This document shows positions 34,433 through 41,521 of a stretch of 64,000 nucleotides of DNA, in pieces. Origin of the DNA: Virgibacillus sp. 7505. GTDB taxonomy: Bacteria > Bacillota > Bacilli > Bacillales > Amphibacillaceae. The notes below the pieces were generated by a model. That model searched no databases and was not told the origin of the DNA. It saw only the letters and a list, made by a program, of their open reading frames with translations. The position numbers and the translations under genes are program-made. How positions within the stretch are numbered: position 1 is the first letter of the stretch; each line of letters begins with the position of its first letter. The stretch is from contig NZ_NPBF01000028.1 in NCBI RefSeq assembly GCF_002272135.1, positions 163,945 to 227,944 of the forward strand, in the 5' to 3' direction.

Positions 34433-34567
34433 TTATTTCTTCTTTTGGCGGAAACCGCCGGCGATATCTGCGCGTTTGAACTCTTTGCGGAATGTTACTT
34501 CACGGGCATCAGATAAACTGACGCCATTCATGCGTACAGGCTGATAGTTGCCGTGTTGCTTAGCCAT
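34433..34567 (-). CDS. small basic protein, YfhE-like
   Basis: This 44-residue basic protein begins MAKQHGNYQPVRMNG and ends AREVTFRKEFKRADIAGGF followed by RQKKK. The pattern EV-x(4)-EFKRAD recalls the YfhE family of small Bacillus proteins, a tentative match. It has a well-placed ribosome site (AAAAGGAGATGAT) and its own strong terminator, so it is real in spite of its size. Function is unknown. Confidence 0.7.
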   Translation of the reverse strand: MAKQHGNYQPVRMNGVSLSDAREVTFRKEFKRADIAGGFRQKKK

Positions 34568-34631
34568 GCGATCATCTCCTTTTTACAGGTTATCAAAAGT
34601 GTGCCCATGGCATTTATAATCTAAACAGGGG

Positions 34632-34659
34632 TTGCATCTTCTAAAAGAATCGCTATAAT
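34632..34659 (+). promoter_or_regulatory. promoter of the argS leader
   Basis: TTGCAT (34632-34637), 16 bases, TATAAT (34654-34659). Confidence 0.75.
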
Positions 34660-34682
34660 AAAGGACAATATATTGAGCCGAT

Positions 34683-34912
34683 AAGAAAGAGAGTACTGCA
34701 GCTGGAAACTATAGCGAGTCCCGGACGGTGGAAGCGGGACGTGGAAAGCGGCAGGAACCGGACTTTCTTGGCTGCATCCCTGAACGAACGTCAAGTAGGG
34801 GCTGCCGGGAAACATCATTCCCGTTATTCAATTGAGCAGGTCCGAACAGGACAATTAGAGTGGCACCGCGGATTAAAACCGTCTCTTCCAAGTGGAAGAG
34901 ACGGTTTTTTTA
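34683..34912 (+). ncRNA. T-box riboswitch of argS
   Basis: The leader begins with the stem I hallmark AGAGAGTACTGCAGC. It then contains the distal loop segment GGTGGAAGC and ends with the T-box sequence AGAGTGGCACCGCGG at about 34857-34871. A terminator (GTCTCTTCC / GGAAGAGAC with T run, 34876-34911) follows. Uncharged tRNA pairing with the T-box favours the antiterminator. Both CGA (34785-34787) and CGT (34789-34791), which are Arg codons, occur in the expected specifier region; I did not fold the RNA to choose between them. Confidence 0.92.
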
Positions 34913-34932
34913 TATTTGAAGGAGGAAATAAT

Positions 34933-36615
34933 GTGTACAAATCAATTGCAGCAGAATTAGTAGCAAAAGCGTTGAACAAGCCGGCAGAGGAAATGACCCA
35001 TCAAATCGAAAGACCGAAACAGCTGCAGCATGGAGACTATGCTTTTCCTTGCTTTTCGTTGGCGAAGGAAAAGAGGCAGTCACCGCAAAATATTGCGGCA
35101 GAACTAGCAACAGGTTTAACACATGAAGTGTTTTCTTCTATCACGGCAGTTGGTGGGTATGTTAATTTCACACTCCATAAAAAGCTTGCCGGCAGCAGCG
35201 TGCTGAAGGATATTCTTCAGCAGCGCGCAGCGTACGGAAGTACAACTATCGGACAAGGGCAGACAGTTACTATTGATCTGTCTTCTCCTAATATTGCAAA
35301 GCCATTTTCAATGGGGCATCTGCGCTCGACCGTAATTGGGAACAGCATTAGTCTTTTGCTGGAAAAGCAAGGCTATGACGTTGTAAGGATCAACCATGTA
35401 GGTGATTGGGGTACACAATTTGGCAAGCTGATTTGCGCTTATGAAAAATGGGGTGAGGAAGGAAAGGTGCGTGCCAACACGATTCCGGAGCTACTGAAGC
35501 TGTATGTCCGTTTCCATGAAGAAGCAGCGCACAATGAACAGCTGGAACAAGAAGGGAGGGACTGGTTCCGAAAGCTCGAGCAAGGAGATGCGTATGCAAA
35601 TAAGCTCTGGAGCTGGTTCCGTGACGTATCAATGGAAGAGTTCGATCGTGTTTATAAACTGATGGGCGTACGCTTTGATTCGGACGCAGGAGAAGCTTTC
35701 TACAATGACAAGATGGAACGTGTTGTAGAGGAGTTGGAGCAAAAAGAACTGCTTAGTCTGTCGGAAGGTGCCCAGGTAGTACGGCTGGATGAATTTGAAC
35801 TTCCGCCTAGTCTGATCAAGAAAAAAGATGGCGCTACACTATATGCAACGCGTGATCTTGCTGCAGCTATCTATCGCAAGGAAACATACAAATTCTCCAA
35901 AAGTCTGTATGTTGTCGGACATGAACAGAGTTTACATTTTCAGCAGCTGAAACTAGTGCTAGAGAAAATGGGCTATGGATGGGCTGAAGGAATCACCCAC
36001 ATCCCATTCGGCATGGTACTGCAGGATGGCAAAAAAATGTCGACCAGGAAAGGAAAGCTAGTACTGCTGGATAAAGTGCTGGAACAGGCAATCCATTTGG
36101 CAGATGCTAATATAACTGAAAAAAATCCAGGGCTGGCTAATAAGGAAGAAGTCGCAAGACAAGTCGGCGTTGGTGCTGTCTTATTCCATGACTTGAAGCA
36201 TGAACGTATCCACGATATAGAGTTCTCGTTGGAAGATATGCTTCGTGTGGAAGGAGAGACAGGGCCATATGTGCAATATACGCATGCTCGAGCTAGTACG
36301 TTGCTGGCTAAGGGAGGAGAATTCCAGGACGGTTCGGAAGTCGATGAAGAGACAGCAGTGGCTGCTTGGCCGATTCTATCCCTGCTGCTGCAGTTCCCGG
36401 AAGCAATCGCCAATGCCGGAACCAACTACGATCCTTCAAGAATCGCCAAATATGTAATTGATCTTGCCCAAGCGTTCAACAGCTATTATGGAAAAGTGCG
36501 TATCCTCGAAAAAGATGAAAAACTCGGTGCACGATTGGCAATTGTCGAAGCTGTTGCATCCGTTTTGGAGGAGGGTCTTCGACTCTTGGGGATTCGCGCA
36601 CCGAGACAAATGTGA
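34933..36615 (+). CDS. argS: arginyl-tRNA synthetase (alternative, T-box-regulated type)
   Basis: The 560-residue class I synthetase charges tRNA-Arg. An N-terminal Add-1 domain (1-115) precedes the catalytic domain with HIGH-like SPNIAKPFSMGHLRSTVIGN (residues 118-137) and KMSKS-like KKMSTRKGKLVLL (around 370). The DALR anticodon domain at the C-terminus ends in LRLLGIRAPRQM. The SPNIAKPFSMGHLRST block belongs to the second bacterial ArgS type seen in B. cereus and lactobacilli, unlike B. subtilis ArgS (SANPTGDLHLGHARG). The GTG at 34933 follows GGAGGAAATAAT. The leader T-box makes it responsive to tRNA-Arg charging. Confidence 0.94.
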   Translation: MYKSIAAELVAKALNKPAEEMTHQIERPKQLQHGDYAFPCFSLAKEKRQSPQNIAAELATGLTHEVFSSITAVGGYVNFTLHKKLAGSSVLKDILQQRAAYGSTTIGQGQTVTIDLSSPNIAKPFSMGHLRSTVIGNSISLLLEKQGYDVVRINHVGDWGTQFGKLICAYEKWGEEGKVRANTIPELLKLYVRFHEEAAHNEQLEQEGRDWFRKLEQGDAYANKLWSWFRDVSMEEFDRVYKLMGVRFDSDAGEAFYNDKMERVVEELEQKELLSLSEGAQVVRLDEFELPPSLIKKKDGATLYATRDLAAAIYRKETYKFSKSLYVVGHEQSLHFQQLKLVLEKMGYGWAEGITHIPFGMVLQDGKKMSTRKGKLVLLDKVLEQAIHLADANITEKNPGLANKEEVARQVGVGAVLFHDLKHERIHDIEFSLEDMLRVEGETGPYVQYTHARASTLLAKGGEFQDGSEVDEETAVAAWPILSLLLQFPEAIANAGTNYDPSRIAKYVIDLAQAFNSYYGKVRILEKDEKLGARLAIVEAVASVLEEGLRLLGIRAPRQM

Positions 36616-37080
36616 TTAGCTCCAGATCGAATTACCGGTAACAGGATCCAGCTTCGGAATTGGGACTTTCGGAATTTGCTGCAGCGCTTGTTTGTATTCG
36701 CCTGACTTGCCCGTTTTCGTGTCAAAGGACATACCATCCGGATAAGCACCAAGTACTTGAAAATCATTAGATTGCTGCATCCGTTTGTGGGCTGTACCGG
36801 CAGGCAGCACAAGGACATCACCATGGGAGATTTCCAGCTGTTCTCCATCCGGCCCGCCTAGCTGAACAGTTGCATGGCCGCTCAAAACACCCAGTACTTC
36901 ATGGACAGTACTGTGATAGTGATGATACGCGAAAATGCCATTGACCCAGCTGTTTCTCCAGTGATTGGATTTGAAAACCTCCTGCATCGTATCAGTATGT
37001 TCGAAAGCATTCTTATAATAAAGAACAGGAAGCTTATTATTTGGATAGATGCCATCATCATGAAAATGGAATTTTTGCAT
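36616..37080 (-). CDS. cupin domain protein
   Basis: The 154-residue single-cupin protein has the metal-binding pattern HHYHSTVHEVLGVLSGHATVQLGG (cupin motif 1) and GDVLVLPAGTAHKRM (motif 2), with His and Glu ligands present. Such YjlB-like cupins are small metal enzymes of unknown substrate. Its stop abuts the convergent argS stop with no space and no obvious terminator. Confidence 0.85.
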   Translation of the reverse strand: MQKFHFHDDGIYPNNKLPVLYYKNAFEHTDTMQEVFKSNHWRNSWVNGIFAYHHYHSTVHEVLGVLSGHATVQLGGPDGEQLEISHGDVLVLPAGTAHKRMQQSNDFQVLGAYPDGMSFDTKTGKSGEYKQALQQIPKVPIPKLDPVTGNSIWS

Positions 37081-37213
37081 GTTGTGCCTCCTTTTTCTTT
37101 GTTATTTACCCGACTGTTCATCAATTGAATTCCTTTTTATACAAAATGTACTATTTTTCATACGAGTCTGCGTTTATAATACGGATAAATAACTCACAGT
37201 CAGGCGGTTACGC

Positions 37214-38353
37214 ATGAAAATAAAAGCATTTTTTGTCGCATTGTCGGGTCTTGTCATTCTTACGTCGTGTAGTGGAGGAGTTCCGAAACAGCAAACAGAA
37301 GCGGTTCAGGCAGTGCAGCAAAAAATAGTGGAGCTGGAACCAAAAGAGGTGCCTGATAGTCGGTCAATTTCCGTTACTGCTATCGGGGATGTGCTCCTGC
37401 ATAGCTCCATTTATCATGATGCAAGTACAAAGACAGGCTATGATTTTGATCCGATGTTTCAAGATGTTAAACCCTATTTAGATAGTACGACGCTCACTGT
37501 TGCCAACCAGGAATCCATTATGGGCGGGGAAGCGCTAGGCGTATCCACTTACCCGAACTTCAACAGTCCTGATGAAATTGGCGATACCTTGAAGGATGTG
37601 GGAGTCGATGTAGTCACGATGGCCAATAACCATACATTGGATCAAGGAGAAGCTGGCGTGAAGCATGCTACTGCTCAGTACGAGAAGATTGAAATGGCAT
37701 ATACTGGAGCGTATGCGAACAAGGAAGATAGCGAAAAGCTAACGATAGAAAAAACAGCAGAAGGTATTTCGGTCGCGTTTCTTAGCTATACGTATGGAAC
37801 AAACGGAATTGCGGTACCCAAGGGCAAGGACTATCTGGTCAATCTGATTGATAAGCAGAAGATAAAAGAGGACATCAGCCGAGCAAAACAGCAAGCAGAT
37901 GCTGTTATTGTAAGTTTGCATTTCGGTGTAGAATATGAAGATGATCCTAACGAGGAGCAAAAGGATCTTGCGCAATTCGTTGCTGACCAGGGAGCAACAG
38001 CAGTTTTAGGTTGTCACCCGCATGTGCTGCAGCCAGTTGAATGGCTGAGAGGAAAAGAGGGGAATAAAACGCTAGTCATTTATTCTCTCGGGAATTTCAT
38101 TGCTGCCCAGGAGGAAACGGATCGGCGTATAGGTGCGGCTTTTCAATTTGATATTGAAAAAGATGGAAAGACCGTGACTGCGAAGGATCCAAGAATACTG
38201 CTGACGTATTTATCTTTTTCGGACTGGCAGCATTACCGAGTTCAGCCGATGTATCAATTGCCGGAAATGAAAAGTACTTATGAAGCGAAGAAGAAGCATA
38301 TGACAAAGCTTGCACCAGATCTTTCCTTCATTGAAAAAGATACATCGAGCTAA
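37214..38353 (+). CDS. CapA family lipoprotein (PGA_cap metallophosphatase-like)
   Basis: The 379-residue protein has a lipoprotein signal (SGLVILTSCSGG, lipid Cys near residue 19). The CapA/PgsA fold has metal-site motifs VTAIGDVLLHS, TVANQESIMGG, VDVVTMANNHTLDQGEAG, VIVSLHFGVEYEDDP and VLGCHPHVLQPVEW. CapA proteins take part in anchoring or transport of poly-gamma-glutamate or related polymers at the cell surface. No pgsB/C genes are nearby, so a true capsule role is not supported by context. The gene has a weak ribosome site before the ATG. Confidence 0.9.
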   Translation: MKIKAFFVALSGLVILTSCSGGVPKQQTEAVQAVQQKIVELEPKEVPDSRSISVTAIGDVLLHSSIYHDASTKTGYDFDPMFQDVKPYLDSTTLTVANQESIMGGEALGVSTYPNFNSPDEIGDTLKDVGVDVVTMANNHTLDQGEAGVKHATAQYEKIEMAYTGAYANKEDSEKLTIEKTAEGISVAFLSYTYGTNGIAVPKGKDYLVNLIDKQKIKEDISRAKQQADAVIVSLHFGVEYEDDPNEEQKDLAQFVADQGATAVLGCHPHVLQPVEWLRGKEGNKTLVIYSLGNFIAAQEETDRRIGAAFQFDIEKDGKTVTAKDPRILLTYLSFSDWQHYRVQPMYQLPEMKSTYEAKKKHMTKLAPDLSFIEKDTSS

Positions 38354-38418
38354 CTGCTTGATTTCCGCCTTGTGTGTACCGTATCTTAAGAAGGAAAAGC
38401 AGAAGGGGGAAACAAACA

Positions 38419-38739
38419 ATGGAGCAAATCAATACAAGAGAAAAGTTCGATGAAGTTATCGTGAGTGAAGAGCCGGTCATCGTTAAGTTCTTCGCAGACT
38501 GGTGTCCGGACTGCACACGTATGAATATGTTTATCGATCAGGTGCTTGCGGAATATGGCAATTATAAATGGTATGAGCTTAATAATGATGAAGTACCCGA
38601 TGTTGCAGCTGAGCAGGATGTAATGGGAATTCCAAGTATTCTCCTATTCCAAAACGGTGAGAAGCTGGCGCACTTGCATAGTGCAAATGCGAAATCTCCC
38701 GAAGAGGTTATCGCATTCCTCCAACAGCAGCTTGGGTAA
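38419..38739 (+). CDS. thioredoxin-like protein
   Basis: The 106-residue thioredoxin fold has the active-site WCPDC (residues 30-34) in VIVKFFADWCPDCTRM and the cis-Pro in VMGIPSILLF. The Pro-Asp between the Cys differs from the GP of classic TrxA and matches YtpP/YdbP-like thioredoxins of Bacilli. The ATG follows AGAAGGGGGAAA. It lies 65 bases after capA on the same strand and is closed by a strong terminator. Confidence 0.9.
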   Translation: MEQINTREKFDEVIVSEEPVIVKFFADWCPDCTRMNMFIDQVLAEYGNYKWYELNNDEVPDVAAEQDVMGIPSILLFQNGEKLAHLHSANAKSPEEVIAFLQQQLG

Positions 38740-38751
38740 CTATTTGTAAAC

Positions 38752-38790
38752 CGAAAAGCTTTCCTGTCCAGCAGGAAAGCTTTTTTTATA
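38752..38790 (+). terminator. terminator of the thioredoxin-like gene
   Basis: AAAAGCTTTCCTG / CAGGAAAGCTTTT stem with a TCCAG loop and T run. Confidence 0.9.
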
Positions 38791-38804
38791 GCAGTATCTT
38801 TTCT

Positions 38805-38833
38805 TTGACTAAAAATGTTTCCTTTGGTAAACT
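38805..38833 (+). promoter_or_regulatory. mntH promoter with MntR-like dyad
   Basis: TTGACT (38805-38810), 17 bases, TAAACT (38828-38833). The dyad GTTTCC-TTTG-GTAAAC (38817-38832) covers the spacer and the -10 box and resembles MntR boxes of Bacillus mntH. The MntR assignment is inference. Confidence 0.6.
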
Positions 38834-38866
38834 TGCGCTAATAACAATAAGAAAGAAGCGATCTTT

Positions 38867-40207
38867 ATGGATAAAGAACGAGATAAGGGTTGGCTTAGCA
38901 GAGCTGGGGATGCAAGTCTGGAAGAGTCGAACCATAGTGTGGCTATTCCGGAGAATGGGAGCTTCTTCAAAAAGCTATTCGCTTTTATGGGTCCAGGTGT
39001 ACTTGTGGCAGTTGGTTTCATTGATCCGGGTAACTGGGAGACGTCCATTTCAGCTGGTTCTTCCTTTGGCTATATGCTGCTTGCTGTCGTCCTGCTTTCC
39101 AACTTAATTGCCATGCTGATGCAGGGGCTGGCCGCCAAGCTCGGAATCGCAACTGGCCGTGATTTAGCGCAGGCGACAAGGGATGCCTTCCATCCGAAAG
39201 TGGTCGTGGTACTGTGGATGCTGACAGAGCTGGCCATTATAGCAACAGATTTGGCTGAGGTTTTGGGTTCTGCCATAGCACTTAATTTGCTATTTCACAT
39301 ACCGATCATGGTGGGCATAATCATTACAGCGCTGGACGTCCTTTTGCTGCTTCTATTGCAGAAAAAAGGATTTCGCTGGATGGAAGCGATCATTACCGTA
39401 CTGATGATCACCATCGCGGGCTGCTTTCTTTTCGAGTTGATTTTTTCGCATCCCGCTCTTTCGGAAGCATTGAAAGGCTACATCCCTTCGCCGGAAATTG
39501 TGACCGACCCATCGGTCTTATTCCTGGCGCTTGGTATTCTCGGTGCAACTGTTATGCCGCATAATCTGTATCTGCATTCCTCTATCGTGCAAACAAGGAA
39601 TTATCGGGATACAGAAAAGGGCAAGAAGGAAGCAGTGAAATTCGCATATATAGACTCAACCTTCTCACTCGGAGTTGCTTTCTTCGTCAATTCAGCGATT
39701 CTGATCCTTGGTGCAGCTGCTTTCCATACTATTGGGCAGCATGTGGAAGGAATTGAGGATGCATACAAGCTGTTAAGTCCTGCTATTGGTGCGGGCGCTG
39801 CCAGCTTCCTTTTCGGGTTTGCACTGCTTCTATCTGGTCAGTCTTCGACTATTACAGGTACATTGACCGGACAGATCGTCATGGAAGGATTCATTCAGTT
39901 CCGCATAAAACCCTGGGTCAGACGGCTTGTTACAAGAATCATTGCCATCATTCCTGCGCTGATAGTCGTGGGGATTTACGGCCCTTCCAGCACAGGTGAT
40001 TTGCTTGTTTGGAGTCAAGTAATTCTTAGCCTGCAGTTATCCTTTGCAGTCATCCCGCTTGTACTGTTTACAAGCAGCAAGAAAAAGATGGGTTCCTTCG
40101 TGAACAAGCCTTATATTAAAGTGCTGGCGTGGACAGCCACAGGATTAATAGTCTCGTTGAATGCATTCATGCTCGGATATATGATCGTGACAGGGCATGC
40201 CTTATAA
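38867..40207 (+). CDS. mntH: Nramp family divalent metal (Mn2+) transporter
   Basis: The 446-residue protein has 11 predicted membrane helices. Helix 1 carries the Nramp motif GPGVLVAVGFIDPGNWETSI; the usual DPGN metal site is intact. Helix 6 has GATVMPHNLYLHSSIVQTR with the MPH metal site. The family imports Mn2+ with protons. The start is preceded by an AAGAAAGAAG purine stretch. The promoter carries a MntR-like dyad, and a terminator (40208-40231) closes the gene. Confidence 0.95.
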   Translation: MDKERDKGWLSRAGDASLEESNHSVAIPENGSFFKKLFAFMGPGVLVAVGFIDPGNWETSISAGSSFGYMLLAVVLLSNLIAMLMQGLAAKLGIATGRDLAQATRDAFHPKVVVVLWMLTELAIIATDLAEVLGSAIALNLLFHIPIMVGIIITALDVLLLLLLQKKGFRWMEAIITVLMITIAGCFLFELIFSHPALSEALKGYIPSPEIVTDPSVLFLALGILGATVMPHNLYLHSSIVQTRNYRDTEKGKKEAVKFAYIDSTFSLGVAFFVNSAILILGAAAFHTIGQHVEGIEDAYKLLSPAIGAGAASFLFGFALLLSGQSSTITGTLTGQIVMEGFIQFRIKPWVRRLVTRIIAIIPALIVVGIYGPSSTGDLLVWSQVILSLQLSFAVIPLVLFTSSKKKMGSFVNKPYIKVLAWTATGLIVSLNAFMLGYMIVTGHAL

Positions 40208-40232
40208 AGCCGGTTTCCAGCCGGCTTTTTTT
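40206..40232 (+). terminator. terminator of mntH
   Basis: AGCCGG-TTTCCAG-CCGGCT hairpin followed by seven T. Confidence 0.88.
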
Positions 40233-40294
40233 ATTTGCCAAAGTTTAACCGATCCAATGCGCAGGGAACATTAATAGGGAAGGAGAGGAGAACG

Positions 40295-41188
40295 ATGCAA
40301 ACATTCGAACACGCTGTATATCTAGTGAATGGAAATATGGACGATGACCTCATGGAACGGGAACTGGGACAAACATTGCCAAAGCTTGTGTCATCGGTCA
40401 AACAGCTAGAGGTCATGCAAACGAAAGATCTGGGGGAATTGGTGAAATACAGCAGGGAGGTTGCAGGAGACATTGATCTATTGATCATACACGGTGGTGA
40501 CGGTACCATCCATCAAGTGATCAATGCTATTGCACCTTTACCGAAGCGTCCGACAGTTGCAATCATTCCGGGAGGTACTTGCAATGATTTCAGCCGCATG
40601 TTAGGGTTGCCGCAGAATTTAGGGAAGGCAGCTGCAGCAATCGCTGACGGGAAGACTGCCTCGATAGACATTGGCCAGTATGAGGAATCGTACTTCTTGA
40701 ATTTCTGGGGAGTGGGGCTGATTGCGGATGCATCGAATAACATCGATGAAGATCAGAAAGCCCGCTTAGGCGTACTATCGTATTTTATCAGTACCTTAAG
40801 AACGGTCAACCAGGCTGAACCATTTTCATATCAAATGGAAATCGATGGTGAAAATGTAGAGGGAGAAGCAGTTATGATTCTGGTAATGAACGGCCGGTTT
40901 ATCGGTACAAGAGAGTTTGCAGGGCCAAATATAAGGCCGGATGATGGTAAGCTGCATGTAATATTTGTGAAAAATTCCAATTTGACTAGCTTTAAAGAGC
41001 TTCTCCAGATTAAACAAAATAAAACAGTTCTATCTGATCTGACTGAGGTAGAAATTCAGGAAGCTGAAAAAATTCGCTTCTTGTCTCCTGCGGGTAAACC
41101 AATTGATATGGATGGAGAAGTTTATCAGGAAACATCTGGTGAGGTAAAGATCCTGCCTGGACACCTTGAAATGATAATTGGAGAATAG
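40295..41188 (+). CDS. diacylglycerol/lipid kinase family protein
   Basis: The 297-residue DAGK_cat protein has nucleotide-binding IIHGGDGTIHQVINAI and PGGTCNDFSRMLGLP and ends with the C-terminal beta-sandwich (SPAGKPIDMDGEVY). It is related to BmrU/YegS lipid kinases, and the lipid is unknown. The ATG 40295 has AAGGAGAGGAG upstream. The next gene has its own promoter starting 2 bases after this stop. Confidence 0.88.
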   Translation: MQTFEHAVYLVNGNMDDDLMERELGQTLPKLVSSVKQLEVMQTKDLGELVKYSREVAGDIDLLIIHGGDGTIHQVINAIAPLPKRPTVAIIPGGTCNDFSRMLGLPQNLGKAAAAIADGKTASIDIGQYEESYFLNFWGVGLIADASNNIDEDQKARLGVLSYFISTLRTVNQAEPFSYQMEIDGENVEGEAVMILVMNGRFIGTREFAGPNIRPDDGKLHVIFVKNSNLTSFKELLQIKQNKTVLSDLTEVEIQEAEKIRFLSPAGKPIDMDGEVYQETSGEVKILPGHLEMIIGE

Positions 41189-41189
41189 T

Positions 41190-41218
41190 TTGACAATTCG
41201 TTCCATAACCTCTATACT
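41190..41218 (+). promoter_or_regulatory. strong promoter of the ABC-F leader
   Basis: TTGACA (41190-41195), exactly 17 bases, TATACT (41213-41218). Confidence 0.88.
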
Positions 41219-41251
41219 GGAAATACTTACAAGGAAAAGGAGGGGAATCAG

Positions 41252-41359
41252 ATGTTGCACACACTTTCGCGTGAAGCCGATCAAAATCTATTGCATCGCC
41301 GCGCGATTATTCATGGTTTTGTTGGTAACGGGATACGTATGCCCTTTTTTACCAACTAA
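41252..41359 (+). CDS. leader peptide upstream of the ABC-F gene
   Basis: This 35-codon open frame starts 34 bases after the -10 box, with a strong ribosome site AAAGGAGGGGAA. It begins MLHTLSREADQ and ends GIRMPFFTN. Both of its neighbours downstream are intrinsic terminators, and the ABC-F gene follows. This order (promoter, translated uORF, terminators, resistance gene) is typical of antibiotic-sensing attenuation leaders: a drug-stalled ribosome on the uORF would prevent terminator formation. The peptide is probably regulatory only. Confidence 0.7.
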   Translation: MLHTLSREADQNLLHRRAIIHGFVGNGIRMPFFTN

Positions 41360-41420
41360 ATAATGGATAATGTGCAGGATCTATTTCTCTACAGCAGAAA
41401 GAAAAGGCGTTTCAGAGAGA

Positions 41421-41445
41421 ACCACACCCTGCGTGTGGTTTTTTT
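41421..41445 (+). terminator. leader terminator 1 (attenuator)
   Basis: ACCACAC-CCT-GCGTGTGGT hairpin followed by seven T, 62 bases after the leader peptide stop. Confidence 0.85.
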
Positions 41446-41470
41446 GTACCCTTTTTTAGAATTTGTCAGA

Positions 41471-41501
41471 GTCAGACAGTCTTGCTGTCTGGCTTTTTTT
41501 T
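41471..41501 (+). terminator. leader terminator 2 (attenuator)
   Basis: GTCAGACAG-TCTT-GCTGTCTGGC hairpin followed by nine T. It ends 20 bases before the ABC-F start codon. Confidence 0.88.
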
Positions 41502-41521
41502 ATAGAAAAGGAGCGGATAAC

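Noticed and set aside
34741..34932. N-terminal extension of ArgS back to 34741
   Set aside because: This stretch is the T-box leader; the conserved ArgS start is the GTG at 34933.
36882..37128. Open frames of about 80 codons across the cupin gene start on both strands
   Set aside because: They overlap the well-supported cupin gene and lack ribosome sites.
41363..41521. N-terminal extension of the ABC-F protein back to 41363
   Set aside because: It would translate both leader terminators and has no ribosome site, while ATG 41522 has AAAGGAGCGG and the conserved ABC start.
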